A stretch of DNA of 64,000 nucleotides, from contig OV884012.1 of NCBI GenBank assembly GCA_930367205.1, positions 33,018,796 to 33,082,795 of the forward strand. Direction: 5' to 3'. Position 1 is the stretch's first letter. Every line of letters begins with the position of its first letter. Positions 13,001-25,646 of the stretch are shown here, piece by piece. A program made the position numbers and the translations under genes. Under the pieces are notes generated by a model, which saw only the letters and a list, made by a program, of their open reading frames with translations, was not told the DNA's origin and did not search any database. This DNA is from Acanthosoma haemorrhoidale. Its lineage: Eukaryota > Arthropoda > Insecta > Hemiptera > Acanthosomatidae.

Positions 13001-15338
13001 ACAACGTTGAGGATCTTAATGAATATTACATACGCATTAATAGTGTTTTAGTTATCTCTTCTATAATGAAGCAATATTAGTTTTATTAAACATAAATACA
13101 ATAGGATTAAATCTTCAATAGATGGAATACCTCTTTATATCAATGATTTAACGATAAGTATTACATTATGTCATACTCGTGATTGGGTATATTACATTTA
13201 AAATATTAAACTTTGTTTATCAACAGTGTTTTGGTCTCCTTCTAGCCAATTTAAAAGTGTAGTTTATGTTTTTATCAGCTTAACCACTGACTCCCATCGA
13301 GGGTCCCGAAGAATAAACTAATTTTTGGAAAAATAGTGGGAGTGGGGGCTCTATATATATGATGGGTTGACAGAACTCTGTCCATTTTAGTGGAGAAAAG
13401 CTGTTCATTTTAAAAATAAGTTAGTCAGTTCAAGTACAATAAGTTGCTAACTATACAACACACTTATAGAGGTTATAGAAATAATAAATAATAATCAACG
13501 GATATAGTGATTAAATATATAAATCTTAACATGCTATTATATGAAATGCCAAGTATAATAACATAATTTTCAGAACACTCCATGAATTCTTCATATTTGG
13601 ATGTATTATGAACAGACAGGTAAGTGTAATTTGAATAAAGGTTATGTAGTCTTGTTGTAATGCTTGAATTAATTTTGCTTGGTGGCACACTAACATTTGT
13701 CACCAAGTGGTAGTTCTAGATTCTTCATCATGTGCCCATAGTGGCAGGCTGTTCAGCTGGAGTCTCCTCAACGTGATATCTTCTATCATCTTAATTCTAC
13801 AGGGAATTTTACTGGGAGCCATATCGTTATTTACTTCTTCAAGAAAAATATTCTTGTCGTTACAGTATTTTTTTTAAATACTGCTTTGTTGCAAAATTAG
13901 AGTTTCATAACTTATCCCAGGGCAGCTCAACGCAAGGCATGCGTGCCAAAATGTGGCTAGTAGGTTTTTACATTTTTTGAATTATTTTTCATGTCATTTT
14001 GTACTTACGTATTTTTTATTTATTGTACTATTTTTATGCAATATATTTACTGAACTTATACATTTTCCGAATACTTAGACTACCGTGATTTCCTATAAAA
14101 AAACAAAAAAATATTTTCACAATAATATACATTTTCTGAACGGCTGAAATAACTTCAAGTTATTTCATCATGGTTTCTTCTAACATACATTTTAATTCCA
14201 TAGATAATAGTTATCAACTGTTTTCATTATATAGGTATATTCTCAAAAATTATTGAAGGGGAAAAAATATTTCGAATTATTTTTATTCAATATTTATTTT
14301 TCAAATATTTAATACGAAGGAAGTTTTGGCAGGCGTTATAAAAAAGTTGCATACTCCTGCGGATGCCCTCAGTATACAACCTTTCTGCCTTTAACACCTG
14401 AAAACTAAGTGATAATTCATGAGCTAACAAGTGAAAACTAGTGAAGTCGCAAACAAAAAAAAATCGATGGGGTCAACAATGGATATTTTTTACAGTCAAC
14501 AGTTTTTACTCAAATATTGATATGGAGCCAGAACACGATAGCTAAATCGAACTGGTAACTTCGCCAAATTGGTCATTGTGTACTATCGAATTTTATGAAA
14601 AATTGGAGATTGGAGCAGGCTGCAATAAAATTGAAATGTCCATCGACCTCGCTAAGCCGTGCAACGTGGTTTTCAGTCCTCGCTCTAATATTTTTCCTAA
14701 GAAAATGCAGGCTGTCATTTTCGTTATTGTGCAGGATCTATTTTTCATTAGGCGTAATCAGTTTGAGGATAAAATAGTATTGTATCATACAGAAAACTTT
14801 TAAAGAGATGTTTTCTAAACCACTGATAGTATATATTTTGCTCAACTATAGGTGTTCTCAAGACATTTTGTAGGTTCATACAAGCTTACATACCAATTTA
14901 ATCAGTGCTATCTATCCCTGGTATCTACTATATGATTTTGAATTCCAGCTGTATCAGGTCAACGGTACCTCCCTACTTCCATACTTCCTATTGGTTATGA
15001 ATGATTGTGACTGTTAGATCCTGTCATTTACACATTTATGAGCATATTTCAGAACAGTGGTAATAATGATAGTCAGTTATGTCGCTGGTACAAATAGAAA
15101 GGCGACAAACATAGCCCAGATTTCATCTCAACATTTCTTGAGCAGTCTAAGCCATCATTGTGTCCAGCACGGACTGGAAGCACAATGGTATCTATTGATA
15201 CTTACACAACAAGCTGATGAACCCAAAAAGATGATGAAACCATCTAGTAGGACAATCTCTTAGCATTTTCAACTCAAATTAGTCAACAAATGGAATGTTG
15301 AAATGATTCAAGTTGTGTTCTTCAAAATAAATAATAAC
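10022..15338. other. AT-rich non-coding stretch
   Basis: No gene is recognised. A short motif at about 10080-10110 (ATTGTAATTTTATCACAATA) repeats the LINE 3' tail and may be a remnant of a second LINE end. The remainder has scattered short ORFs without motifs, A/T runs, and no credible RNA gene. Confidence 0.5.
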
Positions 15339-16044
15339 TGTAGCGACCGCTAACTACATAAGATAAATCACCCTATACTCTATTGCATATATATTGTAAG
15401 CAAAAGTAAAATAACATGAACTAAATGTAATATAAACAAATTTAAATCATTGTCAAAGTGTCAAGCAATAAAAGGTGGAAGCCAACTCATAAACGAGAAA
15501 TGGTCACCAGCTGGCAGTCATAAACATGAAAGGGTAACCAGCTGGCAGTCATAAACAGTCATAAACTTCACAACCTTTTAGGGGGCCTCTCTACCTCCAG
15601 GGGGCAATGGGTTAGGTAATTAAGCGTAGGTACAGCACCACAGGTATCCACAGCCCCCAACCGCCGGACTAGACCCTCGCAGCCTCCCAGCAGGAAGTAG
15701 AGAGGGTACTTAAGGCAGGGCTACTGGCCCTGTTAGTTACTCTCTTAGTCTCCTCGCTAGTCTCCCCGTCAATCTCCTCGCGAGTCTCTCTCGCGACTCT
15801 TCCATGGCCTTTACTCGTGACGCTTACTTGGTTTCCGTTCGAACTCTGAAAACTTGACTAATTCTTTATGAAACCTCTGTACCTCTTCTCTGGAACAAAG
15901 TGCATTGTCGGGGCACATACCTATCATAAATGGAGTCAGATAGTAACGCCGTCATGGAACGATTGTCCATGTTATTAACTCGAACAATCCGCACTTGTCA
16001 CCAGGGCTAGGGTTATCAGGCACCTCCCTAGTGACGACCCGACA
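15339..16044 (+). mobile_element. Solo LTR with perfect ATAAC target duplication
   Basis: A 706-bp unit starts TGTAGCGACCGC and ends GACGACCCGACA. It is flanked by ATAAC at 15334-15338 and ATAAC at 16045-16049, a perfect 5-bp duplication as made by Gypsy and BEL integrases. No coding or second LTR adjoins it, so it is best read as a solo LTR left by LTR-LTR recombination. Both ends match the 922-bp solo LTR at 47381-48302, but the central part differs, indicating a subfamily. It carries a tandem module (GTAACCAGCTGGCAGTCATA-like) at 15503-15526 and 15534-15557 and a pyrimidine-rich CTC/GTCTCC tract near 15735-15805. Confidence 0.9.
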
Positions 16045-19000
16045 ATAACCAACGGTAAGTATGTACAACTTTCATCACACAAATAAAACATTTCAACCGG
16101 AGCAATACGTCTGTTTGGCAGATCGGCCTTTTCCACACTTCCTATAGAACAAATTAGTAGTAGATGGAATACAATATGCATATGAGACGGTTCTTGGCAA
16201 ATCACATGATACATTCAAACAACTAAGATATACACTTCTGTCTCCACCCTTCTTGATATTAGTTTGTTACCCATTTTTTATACTTACCGCTATACCAATC
16301 TATTAAATAGAAGTAATTAAATAATTGCGACTTCCTGATAACAAATTTTTCTGATGCGAGAATTCACTTTCACCAAACATTTTAAGAATTAGCTAGGAAG
16401 TGTGACTCTAAGGATTTTTTTTAATGAAAATGCACAACTTTCTACAGGGAGATTCATTCCATAATCAAAGTCAAATTATAGTTGTTGATTTATGTTGTCT
16501 GCGAATATATATCAGTTGGATTCTATTGTACTTTAGTACTAGTACTATCCACGCATACTGTAGTTGATTTAAACTATATACATTGTTCACTGCTTGAAGG
16601 CACTGGATGGTTTGTTGCTGGTGACAAACTATAATTTTGAAAATAACCATTCATGATGATTGGCCTAGCCTTCACACAACTTTGATCCTTTTCTGAGAGA
16701 AGGACGACGCCTGACACAGGAACACCGTGGATCCATTCGTTTCAATCTGTTGTCACCAGTTACTCAACAGTAGTTAGGTGACGGAAAAACAGTAGTTCAC
16801 CCCAGGCCAATGCTACCAGCCTCACGGACGGCACCAATTAACTACACAGGTACGTTCCAGTAGCGGAAGCGTTTTTTTTTTTTTCTCACAGGAACCTTAC
16901 CGATGTTGTAACAGGCTACTGCTGTAGCTCATTAGCTGCTACTTCGTTACTGGACTGCTCCTCATTGTCTCGCATTAACAAACACACTTCACCAATAACG
17001 CAAGCCGTTATTTCCTCCAATTGCCCACATCGCGTGGCTGACCCGGTGTCGGCCTAGTATTGTTTTTTTTTTTGGAGGTCTCCCACGATTATTGAATCTT
17101 CTCAGCAACAGAGTTTCGGAGCTATACTAACAATAGCCTACTTCCTGTTTACTCGGGAAATTGACACTATCTCTTCAGATTGAAATGCATTAATGAAAGC
17201 ATCAGAATCAACAATTTGAGGCCTAAACGGCTCATTCATCATTTTTCTTTTACTCTTAGAACTGTTATGCCTAGTTCAATGGTGGTATGTAAAGCATCTC
17301 GAAACTATTGAAAACTCCAAAGCAATAATGTGTATCGTGAAATCACTACTATCTTTAAAGATGAGCAAGAATGACTAATACTCTTTGGGAACAATAAATG
17401 GGGTAATATTGAGCAATACATACATTCCCGCGTACAGCCTGGTTGGTTTCAATACTTTTAACAATTTAAGAAATTTAAAAATAAATATAAGGTGATGATC
17501 AGTTCTAAATGTTCACTTTTATGCTGGTTGGGGCATTATAGATTTAATTTATGATCTTTAGAATTAAGACACGTTATCTGGATTTCATTTCAAGAAATTT
17601 AAACCAAACTAGTTGGTGGCTAAGCCACGTAACGGCTAAGCCAGGAGTGTTAATTATAACTAATTAAAAATAATTAAGAATAGCTAAGAAAAACTTTGAA
17701 GAGTTTAGTTAAATAATTATAATTAACCTATAAATTCTTCTTTTTCATTTTCACAAATAGATGAGTGGGTTCAATGACTGAAAACTTTCGTAAGCTCAAA
17801 GTCGATTTGGATTATCGGTAGTCTAGGTGGTAATCTAGTATTATAGAAAGCGGTAAGAGCAAAACAAACTTCTTCTACAAGCAACATCGAATGAACTTTA
17901 TGAACACGATTAAAAACACACAAAAAAAAACTGCTTTTCCAACCATAGTATTATTCAACAAATGGCTTGTTATTTCAACTACTTTTACATCTAACACGTA
18001 ACTTAAGCTAGTGAAATATTCATGCTTTCTGTCAGATACCAGACTACGTTTCTCCCGATATTATGTCTTGGTTTGTTTTATAAGATTCAGTCGATCGTAT
18101 TCCGGCGAAGCTGCAAATAGCGCTTTCTAAAAGTCCGGGTTTCTGATATTTACTCCTTGATCGCCGCTCATCTGGAAAACTCCTGATTGCCGATGTCGGC
18201 AGCATACGCAATTCTGACTCCCCAAATCTCAGTGCGATAGAATTATCTGATACGTACGCTCGGGACATGTCAATTTCCCAGCTGCGTAACTGAAGAGATT
18301 CTAAATACCCACCAGTTTCACTTCTTGGGATGGTATACTGCTTCATTGATTAAGGAGAGATTTAATCCACGACCGTCAACAGAAAAAATACCTCAAATCT
18401 CAAATATTCATTCAAAACGATTGAAAAAAAAAAATGTTTATTTAGCTTTAAAGTTGTCGAACACATTGGAATATGTTGGACGAGTATGTTTGGTAGCTAG
18501 TTTGGACAAATAGGCTCGCACATTTATTGATCAAAATAACATGGTTTTAGAAGTGCTAGACGGTCCATTTTAACTGTGTCTCGAAGCCAAGATATTGGTT
18601 ACCTGTGGAAAAACGGTGAGCATATTAAATATTTCTAGTTTATATTTGGTCACTGCATGGCGTAAAAAGATATCTTAAAATTTTATTATTTTGTTTTGGC
18701 TGTGAATCGTAATAATGTCATGTGAGTAATTAGTAGTCTTGTAGCGATTTTATAAATTAGCGTCGGGTTTAGTTTTCACTTTTGAACCTAAGAAGCAAAT
18801 AGTACAGCAACGGGCATATAAAAAGAGGCTGTTACCTTGTGCTTATGAATCATCATCCAACCGTAGAAATACCTACAATAATTATCGTCGTTGATTTTAA
18901 TAATTAATTTTCAGTTATTTAGTAATAACAATTAGTCATTATATTTCAACTATAATTTTGCTTGTTAATAATAGTTAAGCCAGATGTCACTATTTTCTGT

Positions 19001-20499
19001 TCTGTTGGGCTAAAGTGTGTTTATACCATGTTGGAGTGTTTTTTTAAATAGTTTTCCATTACTTTATATATATCCGTGAGCTTTTAGGGTATCAGATTAG
19101 GTTTATGAAAGAGAGTCGTTAGAACTCCATGATATTGGTTAATGGACAAAGTTTCGAAGTACTATGTAAGTCTGTATCAGGTTCTAGTGTGATTAACACT
19201 TACAGTACGTAAGTATATTGCCCATTAATAATTTGATAAAAATCAGATTTACATCAATCTTAACCAACACCCCTTCGATCCATATTTCCAAATATATTTC
19301 CCCAAATCATTTTAGCTGTTCACTCCCCAGTTGCCGAGCACATCAAATTAATTAATATAAGTGCTCAGAACCACTGTCAACATTCGTGATCCTGCGCGCA
19401 GTGCACATTTCAAGTCATTAATTTAACTCATTTGTATATTAGGAAACAGTACTTTTTTTTGGTTAATTTTGTCAAAATGTCAGTTTATCTTATACACAGA
19501 GGATCACTGTGACATGGCTCCACTAAAAGTTTAAAACACTTGTCTTGGCGTACTTCCTGATATTCTGTTTTTCTCACAGCAGTTTTCAAAATGGAATGCA
19601 ACATATCTTTTTACAGAGTGACTGTAACGTGTGTAAAAGTGCAATAAGTAGTTCTCCAGACACAGATTGGAGATCATTCATGTCAAATTTATTTATAAGT
19701 TGTATGAATAAAATACGTTTGTATAAAAATCACCATACATACATTTGTAAATATTGCATGATTTTTACTAACAGAACTTAAACAGAATGAAAATAAAAAA
19801 AATATAAAATAATGATTTAAAAACAAAACTCAGCATCAATATGAATATTACAAAAACAACTGCTACTTAGGAGTTGACACAATTGTAATTGATCGTGAAT
19901 TGGATGATTATAGAAATGTAATGAATATGCATACTAGGAATAATTCTATCTAAAATTTAAACACCATCTTGTTATGGCTATAGCCGGGCTGAACCTCTAT
20001 ATTCAACTTATTATATTTTGGTTTCTAGCTTATTTTCGTTACTTTTACTTAATGTTTTTGCTGCGTAATATTTTAGCAGTTACAGGTGGAATTTGATATT
20101 TGATACATAACATACGAATATTAGACATTAGATATATAAAAAGAAAAGGAACTTGGGCGCTAGGAACATGGAGTATTATTTGAATACATAAATACTTCTG
20201 TTAAGTTAGAAATAGCATTATGGTAAGTATTACACTAAGAACGAAATATTTTCATCTCTCTCTCGCTCTCTCTCTCTCTCAAGTGTTATTATAATAATTT
20301 AAGAAAACTTATATTCTAAAAAGAATTTCATTTCCTGGATCCTGGTTGGGATAAAAAATTTTCACAAATATATCAGCATCTACTAGTGCATATATATTTA
20401 TCCCACGTCTAGGTAGGTGGATTAGAGGGAATATATTGTCAAAAGGGCATCTGCCTCTAGAAGCTTAAAAAAACTTCATTTGTACGATCAAGCTCATGA
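16045..20499. other. AT-rich non-coding stretch with a GC-elevated patch
   Basis: No gene recognised. A patch at about 16660-17110 is GC-elevated with two long T runs. On the minus strand 18044-18346 is open for 100 codons (starts MKQYTIPRSETGG) with fairly balanced codon use but no motif I know; it could be an isolated exon or chance. A (CT)n microsatellite lies at about 20255-20280. Confidence 0.45.
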
Positions 20500-21420
20500 G
20501 TGTACTGGATCAAAATGGCAAACAGTCAATTACGACGATAGACTCCAGTAAACTAATCCCTCTTGTAAGAGGGACTAGTGCGTTGCACCTCCCCAACACA
20601 CACTCGCGCACATATAGCTTCTGGAGACAACGAGAAGAATGATCATGTGCTGAAGGGGTGAACCTAACTAAGAGGGCTTAGCACAATAAATTGGATTTCG
20701 CCCGATTACTAATAAAAGTAAGTGCGTCTCTGTTATCAGAATAGAAAGAGACAAACAAAGATCCCGCAAAGACTACACAAGGCATATTGATCGAGGAATA
20801 ACAGTCGGGGTGCGGAGATTACACTGTTACCACATGCACGCTTCCTCGACTGTAACAGCGTGATCTGAGGTTATGGAGTTTTTGCTTCGGCACTTACGCA
20901 GCAGCCCCTACGTGAAGGAGCCATCGCTTCCGACATGAAGCGGTAATCCGATTATTATCACACATAGCGGGACCTGTCATTTACATAATTCGGTGAGCAG
21001 TTGCTAGGCAGTGGGAAAGAGAGCGAAAGTGGGTTTTTTGCAACCAGCAGGCGAGGGCGGGTCCTCCTCGGCCTAGCTTGTATTCGAAACCGTAAACCAA
21101 CTTTCCATCTTTAAACAAACCATTTGAATTTATCTTTAATTGTCCCGCACTTGCTCGTGAGTCTGAGCACGTCCGTAGGCCTGGTCTTGCAGGCTAATGC
21201 CTCGTTTATCTTGCCGTTGCTATGAAGTCACCTAGGCCTGTTCACGATTGGCTGCTGTTTGCGCTTTGGTTCCCTGTTAGTGGTTGGACGTTCCTGGCGA
21301 TGTTTACATCGGGCCCAGTCCGCCTGATAGCTTACTGCTTGATTCAGTGAAGTTGAAAAGGATGGCTCTGACTTAATTTGTTCGTCTAACGTAGTTAATT
21401 CTAACTGCACACTCCATTTT
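20500..21420. other. GC-elevated island of unknown nature
   Basis: About 900 bp of clearly higher GC and CpG content than its surroundings, with inverted CCAAT-like boxes (GATTGG near 21245) and a short palindrome CGATGTTTACATCG near 21298. No convincing ORF is present on either strand. It could be a promoter or 5' region of a gene outside the window, or an unrecognised LTR or other repeat. Confidence 0.35.
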
Positions 21421-24366
21421 TTTTTTAATGTTTATTCTTTATATAATTTACAACTTTTGCTCAGAAGTACAAGTAAAATGATACATACTTTGGTCACTGA
21501 GAACGTATACATGTGTAAACTTAATTTTTTTAACTGGTAAAGTAATAAGTGACATTTTTGTCTGTAGGAAAAATATCAAAAACCTACAAAATAAAATTAA
21601 AATGATAATAATAAATAAAATAACAAAGAGATAGGCAAACAAAATCAAGTAAAGTAAATGACAATTTAAATAGGCTAATGCTATTCTAATGTTTTGTGGG
21701 TTTGCGGATGTATCTTTTGAGGGTATGTTTATTGGAATTGCGTTTTTATCTTATTAATGGTTTTTCGGACATGAAAGTTAGAAAAAGAAAGTCTTTGCCT
21801 GGGTGGGTACATATGTTGAATATATACTGCAACAATCAATGCTAGTAATTGTAGTTCTGTTAGCATGGTGGTTATCGTCGGTATATTGAAGGCAATTGTT
21901 AATTATGCGCATACTGATATTTTGTACGATTTCCAATTAGCTACAATTTTGAAGTACAGCTGTAACTGGTGCTGCATACGTCATTCATTTTAAGGCATGT
22001 TTCATCCTTACCAATCGTTGTATTTATTATTAAAAGGGGTTTAAACGGTACTGTAAGTTTTCAGTACAATTTAATGTTCATCCGAGCTGCCAGTAATCAG
22101 TGGGCTTAAATGGAAAACTCAGATGGGACCAGTTACTTATTTTTTTAATATCCGTTCTTACAATACGTATCGATAAAAAACAAATGTCTCACTCACATCG
22201 GTGTTTTTGTACCGTCGCGAAGTCAAAGGATTTTATTGATGAATTCATGGAAATTTATAAGTCCATAGTGAATGTATAATTTATCTCAACTATAAACAGA
22301 GTTAAAAATGAATAAATTTTGTTAGTAATTAAATATATATGACAATGTAATAAATCATTCGTTTGTAAATTATTTAATACATCTCAATATTACAAATGCG
22401 TGTAGCACATCATTTCCGAATAGTTTTTAAGTGACGTACCATTTAACATATTGCTTAATCATGCAACATTACCGAAGATATAATCAAAACAGCTGTCCTT
22501 AATTAATGGCAGCGTTATACAACAACTAAATTAATGAACTATGTTGATTTCCAATTGTATTTATGACCCAATTTAGCCTAAAACTGTGAATGAATCAAGA
22601 ATAAACTTAAATAATAAATATACTAACAATCGTACTTCCCAAGCTGTAGAACGAACTCGTTTTCCATTATAATTAAGATATAAATCATTATTTTGTTGAT
22701 CGTTGATTGCTTCCATAAAAAGAAATTTCATTTATTTGATGATTACGAGTAATTTATTAATAAAACATGTAATATCTTTAAAAATAAATTAACTGGCTAC
22801 ATTTATTATATAATTGTATATTGTATTTAAACATTTTACTAACGTATATCCAATAAAAGTAAGTCTACCGGCTAGGGGGGACACACGCCAACGAGGACAG
22901 ATGTCGAGACAAACACGCACAAGAGACAAACACGCTACCTACGCTCATTGCTTTAGGACCTAATACACAAACTCAATTGATAACTAATCAATAAAATTGT
23001 TTTGCCAGAATTTGAATGCATTTTTACGCTTTTTATTTGGTGCTATATTTGTTACTGGTTGTAACTTTATTTTGGAGGTAGAAACCTCTTAAACAGACTG
23101 CACTGCAGAAGAAGCTAGAAAACATCGAAATGGATCCTGCCTTTACTTATTAACAAATTGGTACTGTTATGAAAAGAATTTGTGAATTTCAGTCAATTCA
23201 AAGTTAAGACAGATCTCAAAAAAAAAAAAGTGGATTGACTTATCCATTCCTGATTTTTGAAGATTTATTAATCTTCTTTAGTTAACAGTAACTAACAATT
23301 AAAATTGTATTAATTTAAGGCAAATGATTTTTTTTAATCTTAATTTGTAAAGACAAATCATATTTCTGAAAAGTTTAAAATTAGGAAATCTTTCAGGTGG
23401 AGCAGAATGCCTAGTCATTTTTTTATTTTTTAATGTATATACTATTATTTATAAAAAAAAAATTAAAGGAGCGCTTTTGGGAAATACTGTCTAGAAATAT
23501 TAAATATTTCATACTCACGTATGATGAAAATACTGAGTGAATGAATTGCTGCTGTTAATTTGTTACGTTATGTATTTTTATTTAGCAATTTAATTCTGTA
23601 ATATTTATTTGGGGCCTAGGCTGTATATGTGTTTAAAGGTTGTAAAATTAGGGGTTAAATTAATTAAAAACTAACCACTACTACTGTAGAACCCACGTTC
23701 TGAAGGCCGTTATGGTGTGGGATATCTAACAACCACTTGGTGTAGCCACCAGCAAAAAAAAAACATTCAGCCCTTTTAATATTTGTATTACTGGGGATAT
23801 TAATAAAATAAAAAAATATATATGTTTGATAGGGGTCGATGATTTGCTCCATCATTCATTCACACAAACTTATTATTTATTCGATATACTTAATTATTAA
23901 TTAGAAAATCTAACCACACTTCTTATTAGATCCAGCTGCTGGCATGATAGAACATCAATATGAATAGATATGCTTGATAAATAACAAAAAAAACAAAATG
24001 CACGAAGAACCATGAACACCTAGATTTTATTAGATAAAAAAACAAATACATAAGATATTTATAAAAAGAATCCAACACTTGAGAATGTGCACGAGAGATT
24101 TAATTACGATTCTCTACCAAGAGAGTATATCAAATCAAAAATATTCTTATTATGTAGGAATGCACTCAAAACCTCTTGGTCTTAACTATTGAATTTCATT
24201 CATATCGTCTATTTAAGAAAACTAGAATATTGAAATTAATTGGCTCTAAATATTCACATCTAATAATAATCCATATAAATCGGCTACGGTAAATTACTTA
24301 TTAATAACTCACTTTGATTTTCGATGACCAATACCAAACAGCTCTCTTAAAATATGTCTCAGATTC
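21421..24366. other. AT-rich non-coding stretch
   Basis: Very AT-rich, with A/T homopolymers and no ORF carrying a recognisable motif. A short GC-rich patch at about 22870-22945 contains repeated ACACGC-type words. Nothing else could be identified. Confidence 0.55.
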
Positions 24367-25646
24367 CAACATAAATAGTCTAGCACCATCCAGATTAGTC
24401 CAAGGGGTATCATCTTATCCGCTTCAAGCTAGCAAGTCCCGCATTGTTTTTCAGCTTAGGATGAAGCCGTGAAAGTAGAGGGCACGCAGTCCCTAACTAT
24501 TTGACGTATAACATCCTCAATTGTCCATATGAAAATAAAATTAATCTGTATACAGGAAATTTGGTGCCCATATTTACAGATTCCTTTTAAGATTTTAATT
24601 ATAACATGCTGCGAAGATATACATACACAAAGAGAGATAAGGATCTAAAGATATATTTCATCACCCACCAATGGTAATTAATAACGAAACTTGAAATTCA
24701 TAATTAACATAAAATAAAAATCGTAGTTAATTCTTCATGAGATATACACATATTTCCCCATAACGCTATTCATCTAAGAATTTCATTAGTTTAGTTTGAG
24801 ATTTTTATGATAAATAAAAGTACTTTACTAGTCCAAATTGACTGTACTTTATTGTGATATAATGTTCAATGCTATAATGAAACTTAAATTTTCACAATAA
24901 ATTTGCTTCATTTTACTCTGCAGTTCAGAACAGAGGCACCGCCTGACCACTCCCTGTCCGCAAGTTTGTCTTCTAGCATGACGTTCAACCCGTCAACCCA
25001 CAAACTCAATCCGATCCTCAACTACAAATCTCGCATATTCTTCCACCTTCAAGCTCTTCAGATCTTACCAGCCTATTAACATCATTCCTTACAGAATTCA
25101 GAACCCTAATTACCCCTCTCATTTCCCTTCTTACAAAGTCTCCTACCTTATCCCCGTTAAACAAAATCCATAAGTGGATCCTTCTGACTCCTTATCCATT
25201 CTCCTTTGGAATGTGATTGGTGTTCGCACCCACACTAACGAACTGACAGCACTACTCCACGACAGGAACATCGACGTAGCTTTTATTACTGAAACAAGAC
25301 GAGCAACGACCATTTACCGTTCGACAGTACCAGACTTATCGAACTGATCACCCAGATGGAAGAGCTCATGCAGGTACCGCTGTCATTGCACATAACGCCA
25401 TCTCCCATCACATAGTTCTTTTGGTAGCACATGATTTCCTTCAATCCACTGCATTGTCAATCAGCACCTTCACTTTCATCCTTACTTTTTGATCCGTAAG
25501 GATATAAGTCAAATAGTTAGGGACTGCGTGCCCTCTACTTTCACTGCTTCATCCTAAGCTGAAAAACAACGCGGGACTTGCTACCTTGAAGCGGATAAGA
25601 TGATACCCCTTGGACTAATCTGGATGGTGCTAGACTATTTATGTTG
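24367..25646. repeat. 1.28-kb structure with 146-bp inverted repeat arms
   Basis: The left arm 24367-24512 is nearly the exact reverse complement of the right arm 25501-25646. A shared core is ATAGTTAGGGACTGCGTGCC in the right arm, and the outer ends read CAACATAAATAG on the left and CTATTTATGTTG on the right. No target duplication is evident, although the right border is followed by a second partial copy of CTAGACTATTTAT. About 990 bp separates the arms and contains a LINE endonuclease fragment that stops just before the right arm. The inner left part is AT-rich and featureless. Confidence 0.8.
25195..25492 (+). pseudogene. LINE AP-endonuclease domain fragment (Jockey-like), frameshifted
   Basis: The first frame gives ILLWNVIGVRTHTNELTALL and then DVAFITETR, matching the N-terminal LLWNANGL and the LISETH-like box with the catalytic Glu of LINE APE-type endonucleases. 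After a frame change near 25320 the sequence gives YRTDHPDGRAHAGTAVI, matching the RxDR..GR.GGGTAV region. A stop ends it at 25490-25492. The fragment covers only about the first 100 residues of the usual 220-230, and everything downstream is replaced by the right inverted arm. Upstream (about 24920-25190) is pyrimidine-rich DNA that may be decayed ORF1 or the ORF1-ORF2 junction. It could derive from the same Jockey-like family found elsewhere in the window, but there is no overlap to compare. Confidence 0.75.
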
